NCBI GenBank assembly: GCA_003216575.1
Contig: QCIR01000001.1
Coordinates: 186,001-250,000, forward strand
Direction of reading: 5' to 3'
Origin: Prochlorococcus sp. AG-402-M23
GTDB taxonomy: Bacteria > Cyanobacteriota > Cyanobacteriia > PCC-6307 > Cyanobiaceae
DNA: 64,000 bases
A program made the translations under genes and the position numbers. The notes beneath the pieces were generated by a model that saw only the letters and a program-made list of their open reading frames with translations, was not told the origin of the DNA and made no database searches. Shown piece by piece: positions 63,356-64,000 of this stretch. Each line of letters begins with the position of its first letter. The first letter of the stretch is position 1.

Positions 63356-64000
63356 ATGATTCAATCCATTTCATCACCAATTTTTTCTGATCACCGTCCA
63401 GTTCAAATCATCCCTTCAGTCTTGCCCGCAGACTGGGCAAATATGGGTAAGTGTGTAAAAGATCTTGAATTAGCAGGTGTAGATAGAATTCAGTTTGACG
63501 TGATGGATGGGAACTTTGTTCCAAATCTCACATTTGGCCCAGAAATGATTTCAGCCTGCAGGAAGTATTGCAAAGTTCCATTTGAAACTCAGCTAATGGT
63601 TAGTCAATACAACTGTGAAACCATGCTTAATGGTTATGTAGAAGCAAGCAAGGGTGAGAATGGAGAACCTGGTGTTGTAATTGCTCATGCTGAAGCAAAT
63701 GTTCACCTGCATCGAATTCTTGGCAAAATTCGTCAACTGGGTGGATCTCCATCAGTGGCTCTTAATCCTCATACTCCTATGGATATGGTTAAGGATGTAA
63801 TAGACATGGTCGATCACGTACTAGTAATGACTGTTAACCCTGGATTTGGTGGCCAAGCTTATATTCCAACAATGCTCAACAAAATTACTCAATTAAGAAA
63901 ACTAATTTTAGAGAATGGATACGACGTAGATATAGAAGTTGATGGAGGAATAAAAGCAGATTGGTCATTATCTCAATGCTGCGCAGCCGGAGCAAACTGC
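63356..64000 (+). CDS. rpe: Ribulose-phosphate 3-epimerase (partial, runs off window end)
   Basis: MIQSISSPIFSDHRPVQIIPSVLPADWANMG...RIQFDVMDGNFVPNLTFGP...VMTVNPGFGGQ...IEVDGGI. Confidence 0.97.
   Translation, partial: MIQSISSPIFSDHRPVQIIPSVLPADWANMGKCVKDLELAGVDRIQFDVMDGNFVPNLTFGPEMISACRKYCKVPFETQLMVSQYNCETMLNGYVEASKGENGEPGVVIAHAEANVHLHRILGKIRQLGGSPSVALNPHTPMDMVKDVIDMVDHVLVMTVNPGFGGQAYIPTMLNKITQLRKLILENGYDVDIEVDGGIKADWSLSQCCAAGANC

Overview
This 64 kb window looks like a Prochlorococcus-type marine picocyanobacterial chromosome segment (inference from AT-rich, tightly packed genes, a Pcb antenna gene, AcsF, Prk, CGLD27 and DUF3685/Ycf55-like genes). Most of it is core metabolism: gpgS plus a GH13 phosphorylase, acsF, carB, galE, hisA, ruvX, proB, lpxD, leuB, prk, accD, class I FBA, purQ/purS, ilvD, pgl/gnd, glgC, hemA, glpX and rpe. 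There is one initiator tRNA-fMet. I saw no CRISPR array, IS element, prophage or rRNA. Points worth a second look: a PPC(DUF296)-glutaredoxin fusion; an iron-themed block (Pcb, CRP-type regulator, ferritin, Fe-type ABC ATPase); an endonuclease III gene split by one extra A in an A7 run; a YqeG-type HAD gene whose catalytic motif lies upstream of any ATG/GTG/TTG start; a NRAMP-like transporter lacking the DPGN and MPH signatures; a CofE-like protein; a perfect 14-bp LacI-type palindrome upstream of galE; a perfect 14-bp hairpin inside a short ORF; and several unlisted short ORFs. No search or folding program was run. Product calls are by family recognition from the translated sequence.
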